Made by a program: the position numbers and the translations under genes. The notes beneath the pieces are model-generated. The model was not told the DNA's origin. It worked only from the letters and a program-made list of their open reading frames with translations, and made no database searches. Below, one piece after another: positions 23,266-29,725 of a DNA stretch of 38,157 nt; positions within the stretch are counted from its first letter, which is position 1; every line of letters begins with the position of its first letter. The stretch covers positions 80,589 through 118,745 of the forward strand of contig CAJUFR010000001.1 of NCBI GenBank assembly GCA_910585525.1, given 5' to 3'. This DNA comes from an uncultured Angelakisella sp. GTDB lineage: Bacteria > Bacillota > Clostridia > Oscillospirales > Ruminococcaceae.

Positions 23266-23994
23266 TTACTTTTCCGCCGCCTTGTCCGCCGTGTCGGGGC
23301 AGACCCACTTGTAGCCGAAGCCCCACACGGTGGTGAGGTACTTGGGGCTGCTGGGCTCGTCCTCGATCTTCATCCGCAGGCGGCGCATGTTGACGTCCAC
23401 GATCTTGTCATCCCCAAAGTAGCTGTCCCCCCAGACGGTGGTCAGCAGGGAGGAGCGGTCCAGGGCGGTGTTGGGGTTGCGCAAAAAGTGCTCCATCAGC
23501 TGGAACTCCACCTGGGTCAGGTCGATGCGCTTGCCGTCCTTGGTGAGGCTGCGGCTGCGGATGTTCAGCAGGAAGGGGCCGGAGCGCAGTTCGTTGGTGG
23601 GTTCCGGGACGGTGGCGGCCATATTCACCCGGCGGAACACCGCGTCCACCCGGGCCACCAGTTCCATGGGGGAGAAGGGCTTGGTGACGTAGTCATCCGC
23701 CCCCAGCATCAGGCCGTTGACCTTGTCCATTTCCTGCCCCTTGGCCGAGAGCATGATGATGCCCAGCGCCTGGTCCTTCTCCCGCAGCCGCTTGCAGACG
23801 GTGAAGCCGTCGATGCCCGGCATCATGATATCCAGCAGGGCAAGGCCGAATTCCCCCCGCCGCTCCTCGTAGACCCGCAGGGCCTCCTCGCCGTTGGGGA
23901 CATCCACCACGTCGTAGCCCGCCCGCTTCAGGTTGATGACCACGAACTCACGGATGGCGTCCTCATCCTCGCAGACCAGGATGCGCTTTGTCAT
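23266..23994 (-). CDS. OmpR/PhoB family response regulator
   Basis: Protein of 242 residues. The receiver domain (about 1-120) has the acidic pocket CEDED and phospho-acceptor Asp55 in LLDIMMPGIDG, with the conserved lysine in DDYVTKPFSPMEL. A winged-helix DNA-binding domain follows (about 140-232; VDVNMRRLRMKIEDEPSSPK). It starts at an ATG behind AGGAGG. It is the partner of the downstream kinase. Targets are unknown; autoregulation of this run from the upstream promoter is possible. Confidence 0.94.
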   Translation of the reverse strand: MTKRILVCEDEDAIREFVVINLKRAGYDVVDVPNGEEALRVYEERRGEFGLALLDIMMPGIDGFTVCKRLREKDQALGIIMLSAKGQEMDKVNGLMLGADDYVTKPFSPMELVARVDAVFRRVNMAATVPEPTNELRSGPFLLNIRSRSLTKDGKRIDLTQVEFQLMEHFLRNPNTALDRSSLLTTVWGDSYFGDDKIVDVNMRRLRMKIEDEPSSPKYLTTVWGFGYKWVCPDTADKAAEK

Positions 23995-24036
23995 AGGTGT
24001 TGACCTCCTTATCCTTCTATCAGAACTCCGCTGCCG

Positions 24037-25359
24037 TCACAGCAGCTGGAACAGGTCGATGACCTCCTCCTGGGTGAGGGCGTAGCCCTCCTCCTTTTTG
24101 CTCTTGGGCAGGCAGGCGTAATACTCAAAGCCGCCCCGCTTGCCCACCAGGAAGTAGGCCTCGGCGTTGAACTGCCGGGGCGGGGACTGGCGGTCTACCA
24201 CCTGGAGCCGCAGCAGTTCCCGGCTGCGGTTGGCCACGTCGGCCTCGTCCAGCAGGAAGAAGGTGATCTCGGCGCTGCCGGGCTGGCGGCTGGCGGTCAC
24301 CGATTCGTCGCCGGTGAACCAGCGGTCCGGCATCACCAGCCGGTACCCCGCCGCCGGGTCCACAAAGGCCCGCAGCACGGTGGAAAACCCCTCCGGCCCC
24401 AGGTCCACGTAGCTGGTGAAGGCCAGGCGGCTCTCCGGCTCCAGCCGGTCGCTGCCCGGGGGGGACCACTCGGTGGGGATATCGATGACCCCGTCCCCGG
24501 TGACGTCCTGGGAAAAGACGCTGGCCTCCCCGCCGGAGCGCACCGTCTGGATAAACAGCAGGTCGTCCTCGGCGCTGAGGGGGAGGAACAGCTGGTCGTC
24601 GATGACCTGGGCCAGGATGGTGCAAAGTTCCCCCTGGTCGTTGCAGGCATCCAGCGCCACCCCCGTCACCCCCGGGGCGATCTGGCCGAACACCGGGGCC
24701 TGGAAGGAGACGATATCCCGGCTCAGGGTGATGCGGTCCAGCACCTCCAGCCGCCCGTCCCGCTCCCCCATATAGAGGAGGGAGGGGCGGGAGCCGCTCT
24801 CGGTGGTGACCAGCAGCAGTTCGCCCCGGCCGTCGCCGTTGTAGTCGCCGATGGCAAGCTGGGTGTAGTCCTCGCTCCCCAGCATGGTCAGGTCCCGGTC
24901 CTGGTAGCGGTAGACGGCCACGATCTTCTGTCCGCCCTCCGGCCGCCAGCCGATGACGATGGTCTCGGAATCCGAACTGCCCAGGGAGTCGAACCGGATA
25001 AAGTCCACGTCAGGGCTGAGGCCGGGGTAGGTCTTTTCCACCATCCACTGGTCCCCTGCCGGGTCCATGACGGTGATCTGGGCGTTGCCGCCGCTCCGGG
25101 GGCTGTGGAGGACGATGGCCTCCTCCTGGCCGTCCCCGTCGATATCATGGAAGGTAAAGGCGGAGCGGTAGCTGCCGCTTTGGGGGTATTTCAATTTGAT
25201 ATCCTGGCCCACCTGGTCCCGGAGGGCCTTGTCCACCTGGTACTGCCCCTCCGACAGCTTGGGGGCGTCCAGCAGGTCCTCCGGGGTGGCGGGCATGGGG
25301 GAGGAGCATCCGGCCAAACAGATAAGACAGAGCGCCGCCAACAGCCGCTTCATGGACAT
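24037..25359 (-). CDS. Lipoprotein with VCBS/FG-GAP-like calcium-binding repeats
   Basis: Secreted lipoprotein of 440 residues. The signal peptide ends in the lipobox LAGC, with Cys18 the lipidated residue. Acidic loops DIDGDGQEE (72-80), DYNGDGRGE (172-180) and DVTGDGVID (about 285-293) are typical of FG-GAP/VCBS beta-propeller blades and may bind calcium. It would sit on the outer face of the membrane. It is first in the run with the response regulator and kinase (42-base gap), so it may act as a sensor accessory or be a cell-surface protein under their control. Either of the first two ATGs (codons 1 and 3) could be the start. Confidence 0.85.
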   Translation of the reverse strand: MSMKRLLAALCLICLAGCSSPMPATPEDLLDAPKLSEGQYQVDKALRDQVGQDIKLKYPQSGSYRSAFTFHDIDGDGQEEAIVLHSPRSGGNAQITVMDPAGDQWMVEKTYPGLSPDVDFIRFDSLGSSDSETIVIGWRPEGGQKIVAVYRYQDRDLTMLGSEDYTQLAIGDYNGDGRGELLLVTTESGSRPSLLYMGERDGRLEVLDRITLSRDIVSFQAPVFGQIAPGVTGVALDACNDQGELCTILAQVIDDQLFLPLSAEDDLLFIQTVRSGGEASVFSQDVTGDGVIDIPTEWSPPGSDRLEPESRLAFTSYVDLGPEGFSTVLRAFVDPAAGYRLVMPDRWFTGDESVTASRQPGSAEITFFLLDEADVANRSRELLRLQVVDRQSPPRQFNAEAYFLVGKRGGFEYYACLPKSKKEEGYALTQEEVIDLFQLL

Positions 25360-25373
25360 CCCCCCTTTTTAAT

Positions 25374-25402
25374 ATAATAAACCATCCTATATTCTAAGCC
25401 AA
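25374..25402 (-). promoter_or_regulatory. Promoter of the lipoprotein/two-component/prmC run
   Basis: Minus strand TTGGCT (25397-25402) and TATTAT (25374-25379) with a 17-base spacer, just before the lipoprotein start. Confidence 0.6.
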
Positions 25403-25420
25403 ATCACCGCGTCTGTCAAC

Positions 25421-25450
25421 AAAAACCCCCGCCGCCGTTATGGCGGCGGG
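25421..25450 (-). terminator. Second intrinsic terminator behind the XRE gene
   Basis: CCCGCCGCC/GGCGGCGGG stem with a five-base loop followed on the minus strand by GGTTTTTG. It lies just upstream of the lipoprotein promoter and insulates it. Confidence 0.75.
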
Positions 25451-25551
25451 CCGCTACGGCGGGGCTATCCGCTCCCTGCGGTCGCTCGACGCGAACAGAG
25501 GGGCTTTGCAGCCCCCCTTTTCACACTTTTTCCCCCTCTTCACCTCAAATA
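25451..25551 (-). repeat. Dispersed intergenic repeat, copy B
   Basis: Read on the minus strand, it begins with a G-rich segment (GGGGGAAAAAG-TGTGAAAAGGGGG) shared with copy C, followed by CCCCTCTG and the core TTCGCGTCGAGCGACCG through AGCGGATAGCCCCGCCG shared with copy A. It is the most complete copy and lies between two terminators. Non-coding. Confidence 0.8.
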
Positions 25552-25573
25552 CTTGCCTCCAAGTGATGTCAAC

Positions 25574-25599
25574 AAAAACCCCTCCCAATCGGGGAGGGG
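25574..25599 (-). terminator. First intrinsic terminator of the XRE gene
   Basis: CCCCTCCC/GGGAGGGG stem around a four-base loop, followed on the minus strand by TTTTTG, ten bases after the stop codon. Confidence 0.82.
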
Positions 25600-25609
25600 A
25601 GGGGGTGGT

Positions 25610-26317
25610 TCATTTTTCCTTCTCCGGCAGGCCGATGGCCTTTTCGGCGTTGCTGATGAGATTCAGTAGGCTGGTGCCAAAGAGGGGATAGTCCCCGGTG
25701 ATGGACTCGGTGGACATCTCCAGCTGTTCCGGGTGCTGCACCCGATCCATCCCGGCGGCGGGCTTATCCTGGGCGATGGCGGAGGCGTTGGCCCAGGACA
25801 TCTCCATGGAGGCGCTGGAGTAGGGGTGGGCCACCGTCTCCGGCAGCTTGAAGATGCCGGCCTGGTTGCCCTTGTTGGCCCCGTAGACCAGGCGGAACAT
25901 CTGGTACACCGACACCATCAGGTAGTTGGAGACCTCCCGGATCAGGTCCTGGCTCCCCGCCTTGCCCAGCTTGTCAAAGAGGATGTTCAGGGAGTTGGCG
26001 ATGAGTTTTTTGTTCAGGATGGTGAGGATGCTGCCCTGGAAGGTGTTCTCCTTCCCGGCGGCGTCGGCCTCGGGGATCTGGTCGATGGAAAGGGTGGTCC
26101 CGGTGCGGTCAGGGCTGCGGCCCAGCATGTAGTCGCAGGAGACGCCGTAGTAGTTGGCGGCCCGGACAAGAAAATCCAGCCCGCATTCCCGGATGCCCTT
26201 TTCGTAGTGGGAGAGGAGGGCCTGGGACACCCCCAGGCTGGCGGCTGCGGCCTTCTGGCTCACCCCCTTTTCCTTTCGGAGAAGGGTCAATATCCGGGAA
26301 AACTCAGAATTGACCAT
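25610..26317 (-). CDS. XRE family transcriptional regulator
   Basis: Protein of 235 residues. Residues 5-65 are a lambda-repressor-like helix-turn-helix (LLRKEKGVSQKAAAASLGVS, SHYEKGIRECGLDFLVRAAN), followed by a long helical region (about 90-235) with no recognised enzymatic motif. I start it at ATG 26317 behind GAGGGGGTG; the open frame extends 19 codons upstream without a ribosome site. It is divergent from a histidine-phosphatase gene and shares with it an AT-rich region containing palindromes that could be its operator. Its C-terminal domain could sense a signal or oligomerise; unknown. Confidence 0.88.
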   Translation of the reverse strand: MVNSEFSRILTLLRKEKGVSQKAAAASLGVSQALLSHYEKGIRECGLDFLVRAANYYGVSCDYMLGRSPDRTGTTLSIDQIPEADAAGKENTFQGSILTILNKKLIANSLNILFDKLGKAGSQDLIREVSNYLMVSVYQMFRLVYGANKGNQAGIFKLPETVAHPYSSASMEMSWANASAIAQDKPAAGMDRVQHPEQLEMSTESITGDYPLFGTSLLNLISNAEKAIGLPEKEK

Positions 26318-26555
26318 ACCGCACCCCCTCAAGCGCCGTTTTTTAATAAATATAACAAACAAACACCACAACACCCACGACCTTTACGTCGTGTAAAAAG
26401 TATTATATTATATACTTGACGGTTTGTCCACAAAAAACGTCGGAAAATTTCTCGGAAAAAAGATTTCTGTCAAAGTGCCCAGACTTTTCGGAATGATTTC
26501 TACAGGTTTGGGAATATATGTTCCCGTCCCCGCCGGAAAAATATCCCCCAAACGG
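26318..26555. promoter_or_regulatory. AT-rich divergent control region with palindromes
   Basis: A non-coding gap of 307 bases lies between the XRE and histidine-phosphatase genes. It contains a 20-base near-palindrome, AAGTAT-N8-ATACTT (26398-26417), which overlaps possible -10 elements on both strands. On the plus strand TTTACG (26383-26388) is 17 bases from TATTAT (26406-26411); on the minus strand TATAAT lacks a good -35. A second palindrome, GGGAA-N6-TTCCC, is at 26510-26525. These are candidate XRE operators by position only. Confidence 0.45.
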
Positions 26556-26583
26556 TTGCATTTTCCGGTAAATGGGGTATCAT
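26556..26583 (+). promoter_or_regulatory. Promoter of the histidine phosphatase gene cluster
   Basis: TTGCAT (26556-26561) and TATCAT (26578-26583) with a 16-base spacer, giving a leader of about 35 nt. Confidence 0.55.
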
Positions 26584-26624
26584 TATTAGAGACCAGAACA
26601 CCGCAAGGAGGAGAGGACACCGAC

Positions 26625-27323
26625 ATGAAGAATTACCGCCTGCACTTTATCCGCCACGGCCTCACCGGGGCCAACCGCCAGGGGGCCTACGCCGGCCGCC
26701 GCACCGATGTGGAACTGGCCCCGGAGGGCATCCGGGAACTGCTCCAGCTGAAGGAGCGATACCAGTACCCCCAGGTGGATGTGGTGTTTTGCAGCCCCCT
26801 GACCCGGTGCATCCAGACGGCGGGGGTGCTCTACCCCCAGGCGGAGCTCCAGGTGGTCCCCGCCATGGCGGAGATGGACTTCGGGGAGTTCGACGGCCTG
26901 ACCCTGGAGGACCTGGGGGACCGGGAGGACTACCGGCGCTGGCTCCAGAACTCCCTCACCGAGGCGCCCCCCGGCGGGGAGTCGATGGAGGAGTTTGGCC
27001 ACCGGGTGGCGGTGGGGCTCTCCTCCATCCTGGCCTACGTTATGAAGGAGCAGGTGCAGGATACCGCCATCGTCACCCACGGCGGGGTGATCCGGGCGGT
27101 GCTCTCCGCCATGGCGCTGCCCCGGCTGGACCCCGGCCGGATGATGGTGGGCAACGGCAGGGGGTACACCTGCTTCGTCACCCCCCAGCTGTGGATGCGT
27201 GACCGGGTCATCGAGGTGGCGGGGGTGATGCCCCACGGCGCCGCCAGTGCCGCTGTCCTGAACCCGGAACTGGCTGCCCTGCTGGAGAAGGCGGACCAGA
27301 TGGCCCGGGGGGAGAAGGCATAA
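26625..27323 (+). CDS. Histidine phosphatase (phosphoglycerate mutase-like) family protein
   Basis: Cytosolic enzyme of 232 residues. The RHG motif with the phospho-accepting histidine lies near the N-terminus (LHFIRHGLTGANRQGAYAGR, His about 9). The second histidine is in IVTHGGVIRAV, and the acidic catalytic segment is AEMDFGEFDGL. Such enzymes dephosphorylate small metabolites, for example alpha-ribazole phosphate (CobC) or sugar phosphates; the true substrate is not evident and no cobalamin genes are nearby. ATG 26625 is chosen because AAGGAGGAGAGG precedes it, although the frame is open upstream to 26424. Confidence 0.9.
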   Translation: MKNYRLHFIRHGLTGANRQGAYAGRRTDVELAPEGIRELLQLKERYQYPQVDVVFCSPLTRCIQTAGVLYPQAELQVVPAMAEMDFGEFDGLTLEDLGDREDYRRWLQNSLTEAPPGGESMEEFGHRVAVGLSSILAYVMKEQVQDTAIVTHGGVIRAVLSAMALPRLDPGRMMVGNGRGYTCFVTPQLWMRDRVIEVAGVMPHGAASAAVLNPELAALLEKADQMARGEKA

Positions 27324-27343
27324 CCACCCCCCTCCCGGCCCAT

Positions 27344-27368
27344 ACTCCCCCCAAAAGAACGGGGGAGT
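27344..27368 (+). promoter_or_regulatory. Hairpin covering a ribosome-binding site
   Basis: ACTCCCCC (27344-27351) pairs perfectly with GGGGGAGT (27361-27368) around a nine-base loop. The right arm is the ribosome-binding site of the next gene, so translation of the DUF975-like gene may be damped when the hairpin forms. There is no T-tract, so termination is unlikely. Confidence 0.5.
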
Positions 27369-27375
27369 GAGACAG

Positions 27376-28209
27376 ATGACAGTACAACGGAAGATCAAGC
27401 GCCGGGCCAGGGAGGCCCTCCGGGGCAGCGTCCGGCGGGCCTCCCTGCTGCTGTTCCTCTGGCTGTTGGCGTGGCAGGCGGTGGACCTGGGGGACCGGGT
27501 CTCCTTCCACCTGCTGGGCCGGCAGCTGGGCTGGGGCGGGGCAGGGGAGTGGGTGTTCCACCCCGCCGCCCTGGGGGCCACGGCGGCGGCGCTGGGGGTG
27601 CGGCTGCTGCTCCTTGCCCCCTTGCAGGCGGGGGCGGTCACCTGGTTCGATGGCCTGATGGCCCGGCGGGACCGTCCCCTGGGCACCCTCTTTTGGCCCT
27701 ACGGCAACCGGGTCTGGCTCCGGTCCCTGGGGGTGCGGCTCTACGCCGGGGCCGCCACCGGGGCGGTGGCGCTGCTCCCCCTGGCGGGGCTGGGGTCGGC
27801 GGTGTGGCTGCTCCGGCACCGGCTGGCGGCCTTGTCCCCGGAGCACCGGGCCCTGGCCGCCGCCCTCACGGGGGTGGCGGCAGCCCTATGGCTGCTGGCG
27901 GCGGCCGCCTACGCCAAGCGGTTCTCCATGGCGGTGCTGCTGCTGGGGCCGGACTACGGCTGCACGGCGGCGGAGGCCATCGCCCTTTCGGCGGAGTGCA
28001 CCCGGGGATACCGGTGGCGGCTGGTGTGGCTGGACCTGACCCTGCTGCCCTGGCTGGCCTCCTGCTTGCTGGTGCTGCCGGCCGTTTACGCCCTGCCCTA
28101 CTGCGCTGCCTGCCGGGTGGGGTACAGCCGGTACCTCTACCGGCGGATGCTGCGGAAGAGACAACGACAGAAAGGAAGAGACAGAGATGGTACAGAGCAT
28201 CGTGTTTGA
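27376..28209 (+). CDS. DUF975-like integral membrane protein
   Basis: Protein of 277 residues with a basic N-terminus and about five or six hydrophobic helices (around 16-30, 55-85, 117-140, 157-178, 217-240). The C-terminal part (AEAIALSAECTRGYRWRLVW ... LPYCAACRVGYSRYLYRRM) resembles the DUF975 pattern in which a G-(N/Y)-(K/R)-W turn precedes a membrane helix and a PY motif. Function in the family is unknown. Start ATG 27376 follows GGGGGAG; a GTG three codons earlier is possible. It overlaps the HAD gene by 23 bases, so the two are co-translated. Confidence 0.75.
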   Translation: MTVQRKIKRRAREALRGSVRRASLLLFLWLLAWQAVDLGDRVSFHLLGRQLGWGGAGEWVFHPAALGATAAALGVRLLLLAPLQAGAVTWFDGLMARRDRPLGTLFWPYGNRVWLRSLGVRLYAGAATGAVALLPLAGLGSAVWLLRHRLAALSPEHRALAAALTGVAAALWLLAAAAYAKRFSMAVLLLGPDYGCTAAEAIALSAECTRGYRWRLVWLDLTLLPWLASCLLVLPAVYALPYCAACRVGYSRYLYRRMLRKRQRQKGRDRDGTEHRV

Positions 28210-28795
28210 TATCGCCGGGGTCATCGCCCAGTGGGACCCCAAGGGCTGGTCCATCCGGCAGTTCGGGGAGGAATTGGGCCCCAAAGTGCTGGCCGCCGCC
28301 ATGTGGGACAGCCGCTGGGGGGAACAGGTGGACCGGGGCACCATGAGCGAGGAGGAGTTCTTCCGCCTGCGCCGGGAGGAGCGCCCGGAACTGGCCAAGG
28401 AGTTGACCGCCACCGAGACGGGCTGGCGGGAGATCCTCCAGCCAAAGCAGGACACCGAGGACCTGATCCGCCGGCTGAAGGCGGGGGGATACCATATCTA
28501 CTATCTCTCCAACTTCCCGGAAAAGACCTTTGGCTACATCTGGGACCATGCCCCCGCCTTCCGGCTGATGGACGGCGGGGTGGTGTCCTGGAAGGAGCAT
28601 CTCATCAAGCCGGAGCCGGAGATATTCCAGCTGCTGCTGCGCCGCTACGGCCTGCGGCCGGAGGAGACGGTGTTCACCGATGACACCCCTCCCAACGTGG
28701 AGGCGGCCAAAAAAGAGGGGCTGCACGCCTGGCACTTCACCGGGGCGGCGGGGTTTGAAGGCTACCTGCGGGAGGAACTGGGGCTGGTGTTTTAG
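28187..28795 (+). CDS. HAD-IA hydrolase, YihX-like
   Basis: Protein of 202 residues of the haloacid dehalogenase superfamily. The nucleophile is Asp8 in VFDIAGVI, motif II is YYLSNFPEK, the motif III lysine is in HLIKPEPEIFQ, and motif IV is VFTDDTPPNVEAAKKEG. Length and pattern are close to YihX (alpha-D-glucose-1-phosphate phosphatase). The position two residues after the nucleophile is Ala10, whereas most HAD phosphatases have an aspartate there as general acid; YihX itself has Gly. Substrate unknown. Its TAG stop overlaps the TAA stop of convergent mntP within four bases. Confidence 0.88.
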   Translation: MVQSIVFDIAGVIAQWDPKGWSIRQFGEELGPKVLAAAMWDSRWGEQVDRGTMSEEEFFRLRREERPELAKELTATETGWREILQPKQDTEDLIRRLKAGGYHIYYLSNFPEKTFGYIWDHAPAFRLMDGGVVSWKEHLIKPEPEIFQLLLRRYGLRPEETVFTDDTPPNVEAAKKEGLHAWHFTGAAGFEGYLREELGLVF

Positions 28796-29358
28796 CCCAA
28801 TATCCCCAGGTGCTCCAGCAGTATCTTGGTCCCCATGAGGATGAGGACGAGGCCACCCAGCAGTTCCGCCTTGGACTTGTACCGGATGCCAAAGACGCTG
28901 CCCAGCTTCACCCCGGCGGCGGAGAACAGGAAGGTCACCGCCCCGATGAGGGCCACCGCCGGCAGGATACGCACCTGGAGGAAGGCGAAGGTGACCCCCA
29001 CCGCCAGGGCGTCGATGCTGGTGGCCACCGCCAGGGGAAGCATCACCTTGGGGCCGAAGGAGCCGTTCATCTCCTGGCAGTCGTCACAGGCCCGGGATTC
29101 CCGCACCATCCCCAGGCCGATGAGCCCCAGCAGCAGGAAGGTGATCCAGTGGTCCACCCGGGCCACCAGGGAGGCCAGGCCGGTGCCCAGCAGGTACCCC
29201 AGCAGCGGCATCAGCGCCTGGAACCCCCCGAAGTAGGCCCCGGCGGCAAGGCACCGCTTGGCCGTCCCCTGCCGGGCGGTGAGCCCCTTGCAGACCGAGA
29301 CCGCGAAGGCGTCCATGGAAAGCCCCACGGCGATGAAAAACAGTTCCCATACGTTCAT
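28792..29358 (-). CDS. mntP: Manganese efflux pump MntP
   Basis: Integral membrane protein of 188 residues with six helices in two repeats. Each repeat carries the family's conserved acidic motif: GLSMDAFAVSVCKG near the N-terminus and ATSIDALAVG in the middle, whose aspartates are needed for Mn2+ export in MntP. ATG 29358 follows AGGGAGGG; the open frame extends upstream through the leader but is non-coding there. The gene is preceded by a leader of about 330 nt with a yybP-ykoY-like start and a terminator, the usual manganese control of this gene family. Confidence 0.95.
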   Translation of the reverse strand: MNVWELFFIAVGLSMDAFAVSVCKGLTARQGTAKRCLAAGAYFGGFQALMPLLGYLLGTGLASLVARVDHWITFLLLGLIGLGMVRESRACDDCQEMNGSFGPKVMLPLAVATSIDALAVGVTFAFLQVRILPAVALIGAVTFLFSAAGVKLGSVFGIRYKSKAELLGGLVLILMGTKILLEHLGILG

Positions 29359-29391
29359 CAGAAATCCCTCCCTTTTTACACACAAACATAC

Positions 29392-29440
29392 AAAAAGAGA
29401 CTCCTGTACCGCTTCTTTTGGAAAGTGATACATGAGTCTC
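29392..29440 (-). terminator. Leader terminator of mntP (riboswitch expression platform)
   Basis: On the minus strand GAGACTC pairs with GAGTCTC at the base of a longer imperfect stem (the inner parts TGTA/TACA and CTT/AAG also pair), followed by TTTTT. It lies about 30 bases before the mntP ATG and inside the transcript leader, so it would abort transcription unless prevented. Confidence 0.75.
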
Positions 29441-29447
29441 GTTTTTT

Positions 29448-29608
29448 GGACCTGTTTGGTAGCTTGAGCCGGGCCGGTTGGCAGGGGATTTTTTTGCCAG
29501 GCGCAGCCAAATTTTTGCAGCAATACTATATGTATTGCAAGAAAGTTTGGCAAAGCATGGCGGAATAAGCACCGCCAAACGGTATGGATCAAGCTGCCAA
29601 ACAGGTCC
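29448..29608 (-). repeat. 161-bp segment bounded by 23-bp inverted repeats in the mntP leader
   Basis: Arms at 29448-29470 and 29586-29608 are inverted repeats identical at 21 of 23 positions (core CCAAACAGGTCC). Between them are nested inverted repeats: GCAATAC-N5-GTATTGC, GCCAAA/TTTGGC enclosing it, GGCGG/CCGCC and TGGCA/TGCCA. In RNA this is one long branched hairpin between the aptamer-like part and the terminator. No target-site duplication was seen, so a MITE origin is possible but unproven. Confidence 0.75.
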
Positions 29609-29690
29609 TTAGACAAGCCAGACTGAAATGTCAGCCAGTATGTTGACTTGCCCCGTGCCGACGGCGCGGAAACTACTCCCCCATGAGGTT
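29609..29690 (-). promoter_or_regulatory. yybP-ykoY-like manganese riboswitch (aptamer part)
   Basis: Just after the promoter, the minus-strand transcript begins with GGGGAGTAG (29673-29681), the conserved start of yybP-ykoY RNAs. A hairpin follows (CCGCGCCG/CGGCACGG), then GTCAACATACTGG (29635-29647), and a stem closed by GGCAAG/CTTGTC with inner GGCTGA/TCAGTC. The gene downstream is mntP, the classic target of this Mn2+ riboswitch. The usual GCAAGACC segment near the 3' end is not seen in canonical form, so this may be a variant. A covariance-model search would decide. Confidence 0.6.
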
Positions 29691-29696
29691 TTATCC

Positions 29697-29725
29697 ATTC
29701 TACTACGCCGGGGACAGGCTGTCAA
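29697..29725 (-). promoter_or_regulatory. Promoter of the mntP leader
   Basis: Minus strand TTGACA (29720-29725) and TAGAAT (29697-29702) with a 17-base spacer; the -35 overlaps the stop codon of the upstream gene. It places the transcript start at about 29690, immediately before the aptamer-like region. Confidence 0.8.

Larger units (their letters stand above)
25414..25582. repeat. 16-bp direct repeats flanking the repeat-B segment
   Basis: TGTCAACAAAAACCCC occurs at 25414-25429 and again at 25567-25582, same orientation, 153 bases apart. The segment between them contains repeat copy B, and each repeat supplies the T-tract of a minus-strand terminator. Confidence 0.8.

Noticed and set aside
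26510..26525. GGGAA-N6-TTCCC palindrome as a LexA/SOS box
   Set aside because: One half-site deviates from the GAAC-N4-GTTC core and no DNA-repair gene is adjacent; kept only as a generic palindrome.
26408..26626. Possible 72-residue minus-strand protein upstream of the XRE gene
   Set aside because: It lies across promoter elements and the phosphatase ribosome site, with no ribosome site of its own and no recognisable domain.
29448..29608. Insertion sequence with terminal inverted repeats
   Set aside because: At 161 bases it encodes no transposase, and flanking bases show no clear target duplication; a non-autonomous element remains possible and is listed as a finding.
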